From Saccharopolyspora elongata (GTDB lineage: Bacteria; Actinomycetota; Actinomycetes; Mycobacteriales; Pseudonocardiaceae), in assembly GCF_004348985.1 (NCBI RefSeq), contig NZ_SMKW01000058.1:1-61024 (forward strand): a DNA stretch of 61,024 nt, read 5' to 3'. Positions within the stretch are counted from its first letter, which is position 1, and every line of letters starts with the position of its first letter. The notes beneath the pieces are model-generated. The model worked only from the letters and a program-made list of their open reading frames with translations. It was not told the DNA's origin and ran no database searches. This document shows, piece by piece, positions 1-8,269 of this stretch. Both the position numbers and the translations under genes were made by a program.

Positions 1-1497
1 GGGCCCGTGTGGGCGGTGTTGGTGCTGGTCAGGCTGCTGTTGGTGGTGATGAGGCGGCGGCGTGCAGGGTGGTGAAGTGCTGGGCCCAGGGCCAGTGGGC
101 GGGCAGGTGTAGGACGGGTTTGCCTTGAGGGCGGGCCAGCCGGGCGGGAACTGTGATCAGGTGCCGGCGGAGGGTGGACCCTCGGGCTTTGGCGTGGAAC
201 CGGCTGGTCAGACAGCCTGCGGCACGGAGCAGGTTGTGGGTGATCGCAGCACAGATGGCCCAGGCGGCGTTGGCGTTGAAACACCCGGATGGCAGGTGGG
301 CCAGGGGGCCGTCGATGAGGTCGGCGAAAGTGGTTTCGATGATCGCGTGCTGCCGGTGTGTCACATCGGCGTCCACTGTGGATAGTGTGGTGTTGGTGAG
401 GAACGCGTGGTGCCGCCAGACCGGAAACAGTGCGTCAGCATGGTTTTTGTCCTTCACGCGCCGGACGATCAGTCGGGCGGTGATCTCGTGTTGGGTGCCG
501 GCGAAGGCGGTGTAGGTGGTTTCGGCGACCTCGGCATCGGAGATCCATTCACCGGTGTCGGGATCCTGGACGGCATCGGGATACTCAACTGGGGTCCAGG
601 CGTCGGCGTCGATGGTGGCGATCGCGGCCCGGATCGCCGCGTTGTTGACCACGGTGATGGAGAACCAGGCCCCGGCGGTGCACGCGGCGGTGACCACCGC
701 ACCGGCGTAGTAGGCCGAATCCGCCCGCACCCACAGCCTCCCCGTGGCCCCGGCCGCCTTCGCGGTGGTCAACGCTTGGGTCAGCAGGCTGGCCGCGCCC
801 CGGCCCGAGCCCGCCGACCCGGACCGGAGCCGCATCCCGGCGATCACCGGCGCGGCGATCGGCGTGGACAGCGTGGCCACCAGCGGCGACAGTCCACGCA
901 GTCGCACCGGGTAGCCACCGACCTTGGTGTGCCCGAACCGCGCACCCTGTTTCTTCTTGCCATACACCCGACGCAGCAGCGAATCAATGTCCACAAAGGT
1001 CAGCGCGTCCGCGCCATCCAGTATCGGTGTCCGCTCGGCGAGACTGACCAGCAAACGGCGTGCCGCCGAGGCCAACTGCAGGGCGTGACCGTGGGTGAAC
1101 GCCCGCAGGAACGATCCCAGCGTCGACGGCGCATACACCCCGTCGAACAGGCGCTTCATCCCGCCGTGGCGGATCACGTCAAGATCGTCGATGCTGTCCG
1201 CGCCCGCGGCCATCCCCGCGATAACCGAGGCGATCTTGCCCGCAGGATTTACTCCGGTCGACGCGATCGGCGGGTCCGTGATCTTCACCGCGTCGCTGAC
1301 CAGGTCCGATAACCCGGCCTGCTCGGCCAGCGCCATCACCGGCACCAGCCCCGAGCACGACACGAGATTCTCATCATCGAACCGGGCCGCCGCCCGCGAC
1401 CACCTGTGCGACAATCTCACCGAAAGTGCCTCCCGATCCATGCGACATCAGTGCTTCAGCAACTCTGATCATCGCAGGTCAGGAGGCACCTTCACTC
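1..1497 (-). mobile_element. IS1380-family insertion sequence, left end cut by window
   Basis: This is an insertion sequence made of a single IS1380-type DDE transposase gene on the minus strand plus its upstream end. The upstream side (1442-about 1497) holds a short noncoding stretch that should contain one terminal inverted repeat, but I cannot fix the exact tip because the opposite end lies at or beyond base 1. The element ends shortly before a palindromic repeat at 1539 and the SRPBCC gene at 1584. The reading frame is intact, so the element may still be mobile. The boundary is approximate. Confidence 0.6.
29..1441 (-). CDS. IS1380-family transposase
   Basis: A 470-residue DDE transposase that would catalyse cut-and-paste movement of its insertion sequence. 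The RNase H-like fold is supported by a VDIDS motif (Asp151 or Asp153), a VRADSAYY motif with Asp241 at the end of a beta strand, and an HAIIETTF motif with Glu369 near the C-terminus, spaced as in IS1380 transposases. Length is also normal for this family (about 450-470). No frameshift or stop is seen, so it looks functional. The ATG start at 1441 lies about 55 bases inside the presumed element end. Family assignment comes from motif layout, so the exact subgroup is uncertain. Confidence 0.85.
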   Translation of the reverse strand: MDREALSVRLSHRWSRAAARFDDENLVSCSGLVPVMALAEQAGLSDLVSDAVKITDPPIASTGVNPAGKIASVIAGMAAGADSIDDLDVIRHGGMKRLFDGVYAPSTLGSFLRAFTHGHALQLASAARRLLVSLAERTPILDGADALTFVDIDSLLRRVYGKKKQGARFGHTKVGGYPVRLRGLSPLVATLSTPIAAPVIAGMRLRSGSAGSGRGAASLLTQALTTAKAAGATGRLWVRADSAYYAGAVVTAACTAGAWFSITVVNNAAIRAAIATIDADAWTPVEYPDAVQDPDTGEWISDAEVAETTYTAFAGTQHEITARLIVRRVKDKNHADALFPVWRHHAFLTNTTLSTVDADVTHRQHAIIETTFADLIDGPLAHLPSGCFNANAAWAICAAITHNLLRAAGCLTSRFHAKARGSTLRRHLITVPARLARPQGKPVLHLPAHWPWAQHFTTLHAAASSPPTAA

Positions 1498-1538
1498 ATT
1501 AAACGTTGCTATCCAAGAACAATTCCTCGGTGCATCCA

Positions 1539-1569
1539 GGCTAAGCGGCTGCGCCGCTTACAAACAAGG
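1539..1569. repeat. Short palindromic intergenic repeat, copy 1
   Basis: The hairpin AAGCGGCTGCGCCGCTT (1543-1559; 7-bp arms, 3-base loop) is preceded by GGCT and followed by a CAAA...CAAGGA tail. The same hairpin with the same GGCT prefix and a similar tail occurs at 34842-34872, also just upstream of a gene start. Two independent copies 33 kb apart with matching flanks suggest a dispersed REP/MITE-like family. It sits in the 5' leader of the SRPBCC gene, so it could also affect that transcript. Confidence 0.6.
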
Positions 1570-1583
1570 ACTGGGAGGATCTG

Positions 1584-2021
1584 GTGGCGAAGTCCTACAC
1601 GAGCGCGGTGGTCGAGGCGTCTGCCGAGCAGGTGTGGCAGGTGGTGCGCGACTTCGACGGCTTGCCGCAGTGGCACCCCGCGATCGAACGCAGCGAGATC
1701 GAGGGCGGCGGCGTCGCCGACGCGGTGGGTTGCGTCCGGCACCTGACGCTCCCCGACGGCGGCGTGGTCCGGGAACGGCTGGTGTCGCTGGACGACGTCG
1801 AGCGCAGCTACACCTACGACTTCGTGGAAAGCCCGTTCCCGGTGCGCAGCTACCGCTCCACGATCCGGGTCGCGCCGATCACCGACACCGGGCACAGCTT
1901 CGTCGAGTGGTATTCGCACTGGGACGCCGACGCCGCCGACGAGGAGCAGATGGACAAGACCTTCGCGCACGGCGTCTACCGGACCGGGCTGAACGGGCTC
2001 CGGGAATTCCTGGCCCAGTAG
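1584..2021 (+). CDS. SRPBCC (START-like) family protein
   Basis: A 145-residue protein of the SRPBCC/Bet v1-like superfamily, small helix-grip proteins that bind a hydrophobic ligand in a deep pocket; some members are polyketide cyclases. The N-terminus shows the typical pattern of a first strand followed by ASAEQVWQVVRDFDGLPQWHP, and the C-terminus has the long amphipathic helix ending GLNGLREFL. The GTG start is chosen because GGGAGG lies 5-10 bases upstream. It stands alone between the insertion sequence and the glycan locus. Ligand and reaction cannot be read from sequence. Confidence 0.75.
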   Translation: MAKSYTSAVVEASAEQVWQVVRDFDGLPQWHPAIERSEIEGGGVADAVGCVRHLTLPDGGVVRERLVSLDDVERSYTYDFVESPFPVRSYRSTIRVAPITDTGHSFVEWYSHWDADAADEEQMDKTFAHGVYRTGLNGLREFLAQ

Positions 2022-2071
2022 TGGGAAGGGTGTGAACCGGGGCGAATTCGGCGGCGGTTAGAGTCGGGCGC

Positions 2072-3025
2072 GTGCCAAGCAGCGCCACTACTCCCGAAGC
2101 AGACACTGCCCAGGCCGATCGCGTCGTCGTGACCGGTGGCACCGGTTTCGTCGGTAGAGCCGTGGTTCGTGCCTTCCTGGAGCGCGGCACGCCGGTCACC
2201 ACCGTCGGCCTGCAGGACCCACCCGCCGAGTTGCGCAGCGAGCTGCTGACCCACGTCGACGGCGATCTGCGGGATCCGGCGGTGCGGGAGGCGGCGGTCC
2301 CGGCCGGCACGGCGGGGATCGTCCACCTGGCCGCGATCACCTCGGTGCTCCGCTCGGTGGACCAGCCCGCCGAGACCTACGCCAGCAACGTCGCGGTCAC
2401 CCAGGAACTCCTGGAACTGGCGCGGATTCGCGGCATCGGGCGGTTCCTGCTCGCCTCCACCAACGCGGTGGTCGGCGACATCGGCCACGGCACCATCTCC
2501 GAGGCGCTGCCGCTGCGCCCGCTCACGCCCTACGGCGCCACCAAGGCGGCGTGCGAGATGCTCCTCTCCGGCTACGCCGGGGCGTACGGGCTGGCCACCT
2601 GCGCGCTGCGCTTCACCAACATCTACGGGCCGGGCATGGGGCACAAGGACAGCTTCATCCCACGGCTGATGCGCGCGGCCGCCGCCGGCAATGGCGTCGA
2701 GGTGTACGGCGACGGCTCGCAGTCGCGGGACTTCGTGCACGTCGACGACGTCGTGCAGGGCGTGCTCGCCGCGTGGGACAAGCAGTACACCGGCACCGTG
2801 GTGATCGGCTCGGGTCGCTCGATCTCGGTGCTGGAGCTCATCGACGCGGTCCGCACGGCCACCGGCGAGGACGTGCCGGTCACCCACGTGCCGGCCAAGA
2901 ACGGCGAGATGCCCGCGGTGATCGTGGACGTGTCCAAGGCGCAGCGGGAGCTCGGCTACCGCCCGAGCGTCGAGCTCACCGAGGGTCTGCGCACGGTCTG
3001 GGCGGACTTCCGCGGGGCGCGATGA
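2072..3025 (+). CDS. NAD-dependent sugar epimerase/dehydratase
   Basis: An extended short-chain dehydrogenase of 317 residues that probably epimerises or dehydrates a nucleotide sugar in the cytosol. The Rossmann motif TGGTGFVG is at residues 21-28, the cofactor-contacting DGDLRD region near 63-68, and the catalytic YGATK motif has Tyr154 and Lys158. It starts at GTG. The stop codon overlaps the ATG of the next membrane transferase gene by 4 bp, so the two are translationally coupled, and the product sugar probably feeds the transferases downstream. UDP-glucose 4-epimerase-like activity is the simplest reading, but substrate specificity cannot be assigned. Confidence 0.8.
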   Translation: MPSSATTPEADTAQADRVVVTGGTGFVGRAVVRAFLERGTPVTTVGLQDPPAELRSELLTHVDGDLRDPAVREAAVPAGTAGIVHLAAITSVLRSVDQPAETYASNVAVTQELLELARIRGIGRFLLASTNAVVGDIGHGTISEALPLRPLTPYGATKAACEMLLSGYAGAYGLATCALRFTNIYGPGMGHKDSFIPRLMRAAAAGNGVEVYGDGSQSRDFVHVDDVVQGVLAAWDKQYTGTVVIGSGRSISVLELIDAVRTATGEDVPVTHVPAKNGEMPAVIVDVSKAQRELGYRPSVELTEGLRTVWADFRGAR

Positions 3026-4443
3026 GCGCGGCGCTCGCGCGCGCCCTCCGCCGGCACTGGTTGCTGGCGCTGTTCCTGCTCGCCGGGCTGACCCTGCGCA
3101 TCGTCGTGCAGCTGGCCTACCGGCCCGCGCTGCTCTACATCGACTCGTTCCGCTACCTCGACGACGTCGGGGCGTTCTTCCCGGGCGGCATCAACCCGAT
3201 CGGTTACGAGCTGTTCCTCTGGCCGCTGCTGGCGATCGGCGGCCTGACCTGCGTGGTCGTGGTGCAGCACCTGCTCGGCCTCGGGCTCGGCCTCGGGATC
3301 TACGCGCTGCTGCGGCGTTTCGGGGCCCGGACGTGGCTCGCGGCGCTGGCCGCCGCGCCCGTGCTGCTGGACGCCTACCAGCTGCAGATCGAGCAGAACA
3401 TCATGTCCGATCTGCTGTTCCAGGTGCTGCTGCTGGTCGCGATCTACGTGCTGACCTGGTGGGGCGCGCCCGGACCGAGGCTCGCAGCGCTGGCCGGGAT
3501 CGTGCTCGCCGCGGCGGTGATGGTGCGCGTCGTGGGCGTGACGCTGGTGGTTCCCGCCGCGGTGTTCGTGCTGCTGGCCACCGGTCGGCGGCCGCGGGAG
3601 GGCTGGCCGCGGCGGCTGATCGCGGCTGGCGCGCTCGTCGGCGGGTTCGCGGCCGGCGTGTTCGGCTACTCGCTGTACCACCTGACGTGGACGGGTTCGC
3701 TGGGCCTCGGCGGCTCCGGGGGCGGTGCGCTGTACGGCCGTGCCGCGGCGGTCGCCGAGTGCGAGGACCTGGACCTGACGGTCGAGGAGAAGCTCGTCTG
3801 CCCGAACGAGCCGCTGGAACGCCGCGCCGCCAACGGGATCGACTTCTACATCCACTTCTGGAACGTCCCGGAGAACGTCGAGAAGTTCCTGCCTGCGGAC
3901 ATGGACGTCGCCGCCGCGCAGGGCTCGCTCACCCGCAAGGTCCTGCTGCACCAGCCGCTGGACGTGCTCGGCGGGATGGCCGGCGACTTCCTCAAGGGAT
4001 TCGCCCCGACCCGCACCCAGACCCCCGGTGACGTGCCGCTGGACCGCTGGCAGTTCCAGCCGGTCTACCCGATGTACGCCCCCGACTGGTACGTCGCGGA
4101 GTGGACGGAGCTCTACGGCGACGGCACGTACTCGGTCGACCCGGCGCTGGCCGGATTCCTGCGCGCCTACCAGCTCGGCGGCGGTTACACGCCGGGCATC
4201 GTGCTGGGCGGCGCGCTGGTGGTCGCGGCGCTCGCGGTGCTCGGCGTCGGCCGGGCCCGCGGCTCCGGGCTGCGGGCGGTGTGCCTGCTGCCCGCCGGAT
4301 TGGCGATCACCGTGCTGGGCACCGCCGCGGCGATGGAGTTCTCCTGGCGCTACCAGTTGCCCGGCTTGATCCTGATCCCGCTCGCGGGTGCGCTCGGCGT
4401 GACCGCCCTGATCGCGCGCCCCGAACCCCCGAAGGAGAGTTGA
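3022..4443 (+). CDS. Polytopic membrane protein, probable GT-C glycosyltransferase
   Basis: A 473-residue integral membrane protein with about ten hydrophobic segments, starting with one at residues 12-35. Right after this first segment comes YIDSFRYLDD, an acidic first extracytoplasmic loop as in polyprenol-phosphate-sugar dependent GT-C enzymes (PMT/ArnT/GtrC-like), where an Asp is catalytic. A soluble region of about 150 residues (roughly 230-380) sits between the last membrane segments. The ATG overlaps the preceding stop by 4 bp and the next GT2 gene follows after 3 bases, so this is one operon. Role inferred: transfer of a lipid-linked sugar to an acceptor outside the membrane. No specific family is recognised with certainty. 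Confidence 0.6.
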   Translation: MSAALARALRRHWLLALFLLAGLTLRIVVQLAYRPALLYIDSFRYLDDVGAFFPGGINPIGYELFLWPLLAIGGLTCVVVVQHLLGLGLGLGIYALLRRFGARTWLAALAAAPVLLDAYQLQIEQNIMSDLLFQVLLLVAIYVLTWWGAPGPRLAALAGIVLAAAVMVRVVGVTLVVPAAVFVLLATGRRPREGWPRRLIAAGALVGGFAAGVFGYSLYHLTWTGSLGLGGSGGGALYGRAAAVAECEDLDLTVEEKLVCPNEPLERRAANGIDFYIHFWNVPENVEKFLPADMDVAAAQGSLTRKVLLHQPLDVLGGMAGDFLKGFAPTRTQTPGDVPLDRWQFQPVYPMYAPDWYVAEWTELYGDGTYSVDPALAGFLRAYQLGGGYTPGIVLGGALVVAALAVLGVGRARGSGLRAVCLLPAGLAITVLGTAAAMEFSWRYQLPGLILIPLAGALGVTALIARPEPPKES

Positions 4444-4446
4444 CCA

Positions 4447-5262
4447 ATGCCCACGACCTTCCCGAGCGAGGTGGACCGGGCGGCGCTGGAGGACTACGCC
4501 GCGCGCTACGGCGACCAGCCGTTAGCGCCGGTGGTCGTGCTGATCGCCGCCTACAACGAGGAGGAGTCCCTCGGCGAGGTGCTCGACGGGATCCCGGCCT
4601 ACAGCTGCGACCTGGACGTGGACAAGCTGGTGGTGGTCGACGGCGCGACCGACGACACCGCCAAGATCGCGCTGAAGCACGGCGCGCAGACCTGCGTCGT
4701 CCCCACCAACCGCGGGCAGGGCGCCGCGCTGCGGCTCGGCTACCACCTGGCGGCCGAGCGCGGGGCGCGCTACATCGTCACCACCGACGCCGACGGCCAG
4801 TACGACATCGCGGAGCTGCCCAAGCTGCTGCGCCCGCTGATCGACGACCGCGCCGACTTCGTCACGGGATCCCGCCGGCTGGGCAGCAACGAGCGGCCGG
4901 CGCTGGTCCGCCGCGTCGGCACCTACGTGTTCGCCTGGCTGGTCACCGCGCTGACCGGGCAGCACATCACGGACACGTCGTTCGGGTTCCGCGGCATGCG
5001 GGCCGAGGTGCCCAACTCGGTGACCCTGGAGCAGCCGCAGTACCAGTCGTCCGAGCTGCTCGTCGGCGTGCTGAGCCGCGGCTACCGGGTGCTGGAGCAG
5101 CCGATGCGGATGTTGCCGCGCACGGCCGGAGTGAGCAAGAAGGGCGGCAGCTTCCGCTACGGCTACCGCTACGCGCGGGTCGTGCTCGGCACCTGGTGGC
5201 GGGAACGCCGGAACACCAACCGGTCGATCAGGAAGAACTTGACCACGAACATCACCGCGTAG
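4447..5262 (+). CDS. GT2 glycosyltransferase, DPM1/GtrB-like
   Basis: A 271-residue family 2 glycosyltransferase. The GT-A fold is shown by VVLIAAYNEEESL (residues 30-42), VVVDGATDD (62-70) and DADGQ (114-118), the last being the metal/nucleotide-binding motif of polyprenyl-phosphate mannose/glucose synthases. Unlike classical GtrB it has no clear C-terminal membrane helices, resembling DPM1-type soluble enzymes. It follows the membrane transferase by 3 bases. The likely role is to load a sugar from a nucleotide donor onto polyprenyl phosphate at the inner face of the membrane. Its last 94 bases overlap the 3' end of the convergent GtrA gene. Confidence 0.8.
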   Translation: MPTTFPSEVDRAALEDYAARYGDQPLAPVVVLIAAYNEEESLGEVLDGIPAYSCDLDVDKLVVVDGATDDTAKIALKHGAQTCVVPTNRGQGAALRLGYHLAAERGARYIVTTDADGQYDIAELPKLLRPLIDDRADFVTGSRRLGSNERPALVRRVGTYVFAWLVTALTGQHITDTSFGFRGMRAEVPNSVTLEQPQYQSSELLVGVLSRGYRVLEQPMRMLPRTAGVSKKGGSFRYGYRYARVVLGTWWRERRNTNRSIRKNLTTNITA

Positions 5263-5636
5263 GTCGCGACGAACGCGCCCCACACGACGGCGACCTGCCC
5301 GGCCCGAGCGTCCGGGAACAGCACGGTCGCCAGCGACTCGGCGTTGTGCGTGGCGAGCGCGGCCAGCAGCGCCGTGCCCACCGAGATCGCGCCGTAGCGC
5401 AGGATCTCGCCGCGCAGCGCGGCCCGCCCGCCGCCGCCCCAGGTCCGCCGGTTGAGCACGAAGTTCGGGATCGCGCCGGACAGCCAGGCCAGCACGGTCG
5501 ACACCACCGGCGTGGCGCCGAGCGAGTAGGACAGCAGGAAGACCAGTTGGCTGATCCCGGTGGCCACCACCGACGCGGCCGCGAAGCGGCTGAGCAGCCG
5601 CCAGTACCGGCTCCTGGTGCTGGTCTGCTGCGCCAT
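5169..5636 (-). CDS. GtrA family membrane protein
   Basis: A 155-residue protein with four predicted membrane helices that fits the GtrA family, small proteins thought to flip or assist lipid-linked sugars across the membrane. The helices are near residues 10-30, 35-55 (ending in the family-typical IPNFVLNRRTW), 70-92 and 110-135. I start it at the ATG encoding MAQQTSTRS because an upstream start would add a hydrophilic tail unlike the family. It is convergent with the GT2 gene and their coding regions overlap by 94 bp in opposite strands. Together with GT2 and GT-C it completes a GtrABC-like set. Confidence 0.8.
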   Translation of the reverse strand: MAQQTSTRSRYWRLLSRFAAASVVATGISQLVFLLSYSLGATPVVSTVLAWLSGAIPNFVLNRRTWGGGGRAALRGEILRYGAISVGTALLAALATHNAESLATVLFPDARAGQVAVVWGAFVATYAVMFVVKFFLIDRLVFRRSRHQVPSTTRA

Positions 5637-5737
5637 GCGGTCTCCGTTCCGGTGCGATTCGGCCAGGTCGCACCATACCGAGTCCGGTCGCAGCGGATTC
5701 TCAGTGCGGGGCAAGGAAAAGGGGAGTCGGTCATGGA

Positions 5738-5758
5738 ATGGTCACGAGATGAGACCAT
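5738..5758. promoter_or_regulatory. Inverted repeat in the gtrA-sqdB divergent promoter
   Basis: ATGGTC and GACCAT face each other across a 9-base spacer, 44 bases upstream of the sulfoquinovose synthase start and about 100 bases upstream of the divergent GtrA start. Position and symmetry suit a repressor operator, but no cognate regulator is encoded nearby, so this is only a candidate. Confidence 0.35.
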
Positions 5759-5801
5759 GCCCGGTGTTTGTATCCAACGGGTGAACTGGAGGAGTTAAGG
5801 C

Positions 5802-6971
5802 GTGCGAATCCTCGTCCTCGGAGGGGACGGCTACCTCGGTTGGCCGACCGCTCTGCACTTGTCCGACCGCGGTCACGAGGTCGCGGTCGCGGACAACTAC
5901 GCCCGCCGGGGCTACGACCACGAGCTGGGCGTGGACAGCCTCGTGCCGATCGAGCCCATGCAGGTCCGCCTCGATGCCTGGCGCGAGGTCTCCGGGAAGT
6001 CGATCAAGTCCTACTACGGGGACCTGGTCGACGGCGAGTTCACCGAGGCGATGATCGCGGACTTCCGGCCGGACGCCGTCGTGCACTTCGCCGAACAGCG
6101 GGCCGCGCCGTACTCGATGATCGACCGCAGGCACGCGGTCTACACCCAGCAGAACAACGTGATCGGCAACCTCAACGTGCTGTTCGCGATCCAGCAGGTC
6201 GACCCGGACATCCACCTGGTCAAGCTGGGCACGATGGGCGAGTACGGCACGCCGAACATCGACATCGAGGAAGGCTGGCTGGAGGTCACCCACAACGGGC
6301 GGACCGACCGGATGCTGTACCCGAAGAAGCCCGGCTCGTTCTACCACCTGAGCAAGGTGCACGACAGCCACAACATCGAGTTCGCGTGCCGGGTCTGGGG
6401 CCTGCGCGCCACCGATCTCAACCAGGGTGTCGTCTACGGCCAGGAGACGCCGCAGACCGCGCGCGACGCCCGGCTGGCGACCAGGTTCGACTACGACGCG
6501 ATCTTCGGCACGGTGCTCAACCGGTTCGTCATCCAGGCCGTGCTCGGCCACCCGCTGACGGTGTACGGCACCGGCGGCCAGACCCGCGGCCTGATCGACA
6601 TCCGCGACACCGTCGAATGCATCCGGCTGGCCGCGGAGAACCCGGCCGACCGCGGTGAGTTCCGGGTGTTCAACCAGATGACCGAGAAGTACTCGGTGGG
6701 GGAGATCGCCAAGATCGTGGCCAACGGCTACGAGGGGCCGGTCGAGATCGAGTACCTGGACAACCCGCGGGTCGAGCAGGGCGAGCACCACTACAACGTC
6801 CGGCACACCGGCCTGGTCGAGCTGGGGCTGGAGCCGCACCTGCTGTCGAACACGCTCATCGAGTCGCTGTTCCGGGTGGCGGACAAGCACAAGGAGCGGG
6901 TCGACGTCGCCGCCATGCGGCCGACCGTCAACTGGCGCCACGCCGCGAATCCGCTGCGTGCGGATCGCTGA
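5802..6971 (+). CDS. sqdB: UDP-sulfoquinovose synthase
   Basis: A 389-residue extended SDR closely resembling SQD1/SqdB/Agl3, which combine UDP-glucose with sulfite to make UDP-sulfoquinovose. Family-specific signatures are plain: GGDGYLGW at 7-14, HFAEQRAAPYSMIDR at 95-109, KLGTMGEYGTPNIDIEEGW at 141-159, SFYHLSKVHDSHN at 179-191 and TDLNQGVVYG. The catalytic Thr144, Tyr181 and Lys185 line up with Thr145, Tyr182 and Lys186 known for plant SQD1. The GTG start has GGAGGAG 7 bases upstream. No SqdX/SQD2-like GT4 is present in the window; the neighbouring glycosyltransferases are GT2 and GT-C. The product may therefore decorate a surface glycan rather than diacylglycerol (inference). Confidence 0.88.
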   Translation: MRILVLGGDGYLGWPTALHLSDRGHEVAVADNYARRGYDHELGVDSLVPIEPMQVRLDAWREVSGKSIKSYYGDLVDGEFTEAMIADFRPDAVVHFAEQRAAPYSMIDRRHAVYTQQNNVIGNLNVLFAIQQVDPDIHLVKLGTMGEYGTPNIDIEEGWLEVTHNGRTDRMLYPKKPGSFYHLSKVHDSHNIEFACRVWGLRATDLNQGVVYGQETPQTARDARLATRFDYDAIFGTVLNRFVIQAVLGHPLTVYGTGGQTRGLIDIRDTVECIRLAAENPADRGEFRVFNQMTEKYSVGEIAKIVANGYEGPVEIEYLDNPRVEQGEHHYNVRHTGLVELGLEPHLLSNTLIESLFRVADKHKERVDVAAMRPTVNWRHAANPLRADR

Positions 6972-7100
6972 ACGAAGGGTGCTGCAACTGCGCCCACGAC
7001 TGCGCCGCGTGGCGGCTGGAATATACCAACGGGGCCGGGCAGACTTGGGCACTAACGCCGCGGTCGCCGCCGTCGATCGCGGCCGGTAACGGGGAGCGGT

Positions 7101-7135
7101 GCCCCGGGCGCGGAGCGTGACTTCGCACCCGGGGC
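7101..7135. terminator. GC-rich hairpin between sqdB and the TauE/SafE gene
   Basis: Arms of 11 bases (GCCCCGGGCGC and GCACCCGGGGC, one mismatch) surround a 13-base loop, in the 275-bp space between two convergent genes. There is no T-tract, so this would act as a weak or I-shaped actinobacterial terminator. Confidence 0.4.
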
Positions 7136-7246
7136 GCCTACCGTGTGTCGGGGGGCTTCCACACGGTCTACCGAACAGTAACTCGTTCGGTTGATCTCGG
7201 CGATACGGCACGTGGGTAAACCTTCACCGTCCGAAGGTGGATCGGG

Positions 7247-8152
7247 TCAGTGCCCGACCGGCTCGGCCGCCTGCTCGTCAACCTCGATCGTCGACCGCCG
7301 CTCCGCCCGGATCACGCGGACCGTGTACGCCAGCGCCGCGACCCAGGCCACGACGATCACCGCGTAGATGATGGTCGGCGACGGGGCGGGCAGCTCGAAG
7401 TTCTTGATCAGCGTCCGGGCGTTGGTCAGCACGATCAGCCCGCCGGCGCCGACCCCGATCAGCCGCATCGGCACGATGCGCACCAGGTAGGCCGCCAGCG
7501 GCGCGGCGAGCACGCCGCCCAGCAGCAGCGCGCCGACCGTGGTCCAGGACAGCTCCTGGTGCGACAGCGAGGTCAGGAAGCCCAGGCTCGCCGCGGCGGC
7601 GATGAGGAACTCGCTGGTGTCGACGGAACCGATCACCTTGCGCGGCTCGACCTTGCCGGTGCTCAGCAGCGTCGGCGTCGCCACCGGGCCCCAGCCGCCG
7701 CCACCGGTGGCGTCCACGAACCCGGCCACCAGGCCGAGCGGGGCCAGCAGCTTCGGGCTGACGCCGGTGAGCTGGCGGCGCCGCAGCGGGCGGATCGCGA
7801 ACCGCAGCAGCACGTAGAGGCCGAGCGCGAGCAGGATCGTGGACATCCACGGCTCGGCGGCTTCGGTGGAGAGGTTGCTCAGCGCGGTGGCGCCGAGGAA
7901 CGCGCCGATGGCTCCCGGCACGCCGAGGGTGAGCACCACCTTCCAGTCCACGTTGCCGAACTTCCAGTGCGCCAGGCCGGAGGCGACCGAGGTGCCGAGC
8001 TCGGCGAGGTGCACCGATGCCGACGCCAGGGCCGGCGTCAGGCCGGCGGTGAGCAAGATCGTCGTGGACGTCACCCCGTAGGCCATGCCGAGTGAGCCGT
8101 CGACCAGCTGCGCGACGAAACCGCCGATGGCGAAGATCAGGAATGCTTGCAC
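7247..8152 (-). CDS. TauE/SafE family sulfite/organosulfonate exporter
   Basis: A 301-residue membrane protein of the TSUP (TauE/SafE/YfcA/DUF81) family, with about eight hydrophobic segments and an internal repeat of the family's GF(V)xxxVDxxxGxGxG type sequences (GGFVAQLVDGSLGMAYG near 11-27 and GFVDATGGGGWGP near 156-168). Members export sulfite, sulfonates or sulfolactate. The start is GTG with GGAGA a few bases upstream. A short Cys-rich leader peptide gene lies 118 bp upstream on the same strand, implying control by cysteine supply. Together with sqdB this makes the region a sulfur-linked locus, and the exporter could remove excess sulfite or a sulfosugar breakdown product. Confidence 0.85.
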   Translation of the reverse strand: MQAFLIFAIGGFVAQLVDGSLGMAYGVTSTTILLTAGLTPALASASVHLAELGTSVASGLAHWKFGNVDWKVVLTLGVPGAIGAFLGATALSNLSTEAAEPWMSTILLALGLYVLLRFAIRPLRRRQLTGVSPKLLAPLGLVAGFVDATGGGGWGPVATPTLLSTGKVEPRKVIGSVDTSEFLIAAAASLGFLTSLSHQELSWTTVGALLLGGVLAAPLAAYLVRIVPMRLIGVGAGGLIVLTNARTLIKNFELPAPSPTIIYAVIVVAWVAALAYTVRVIRAERRSTIEVDEQAAEPVGH

Positions 8153-8269
8153 GATGTCTCCGTAGGTGCGTGCGTGAGTACCGGGGTGGGCGCGCGACGG
8201 GCCGCGATGCGGCGCTGCGCAGCCGGGTGAGATCCGGTTCGGGGTGGGGCGATGAGGCGGCGGGCGGGT

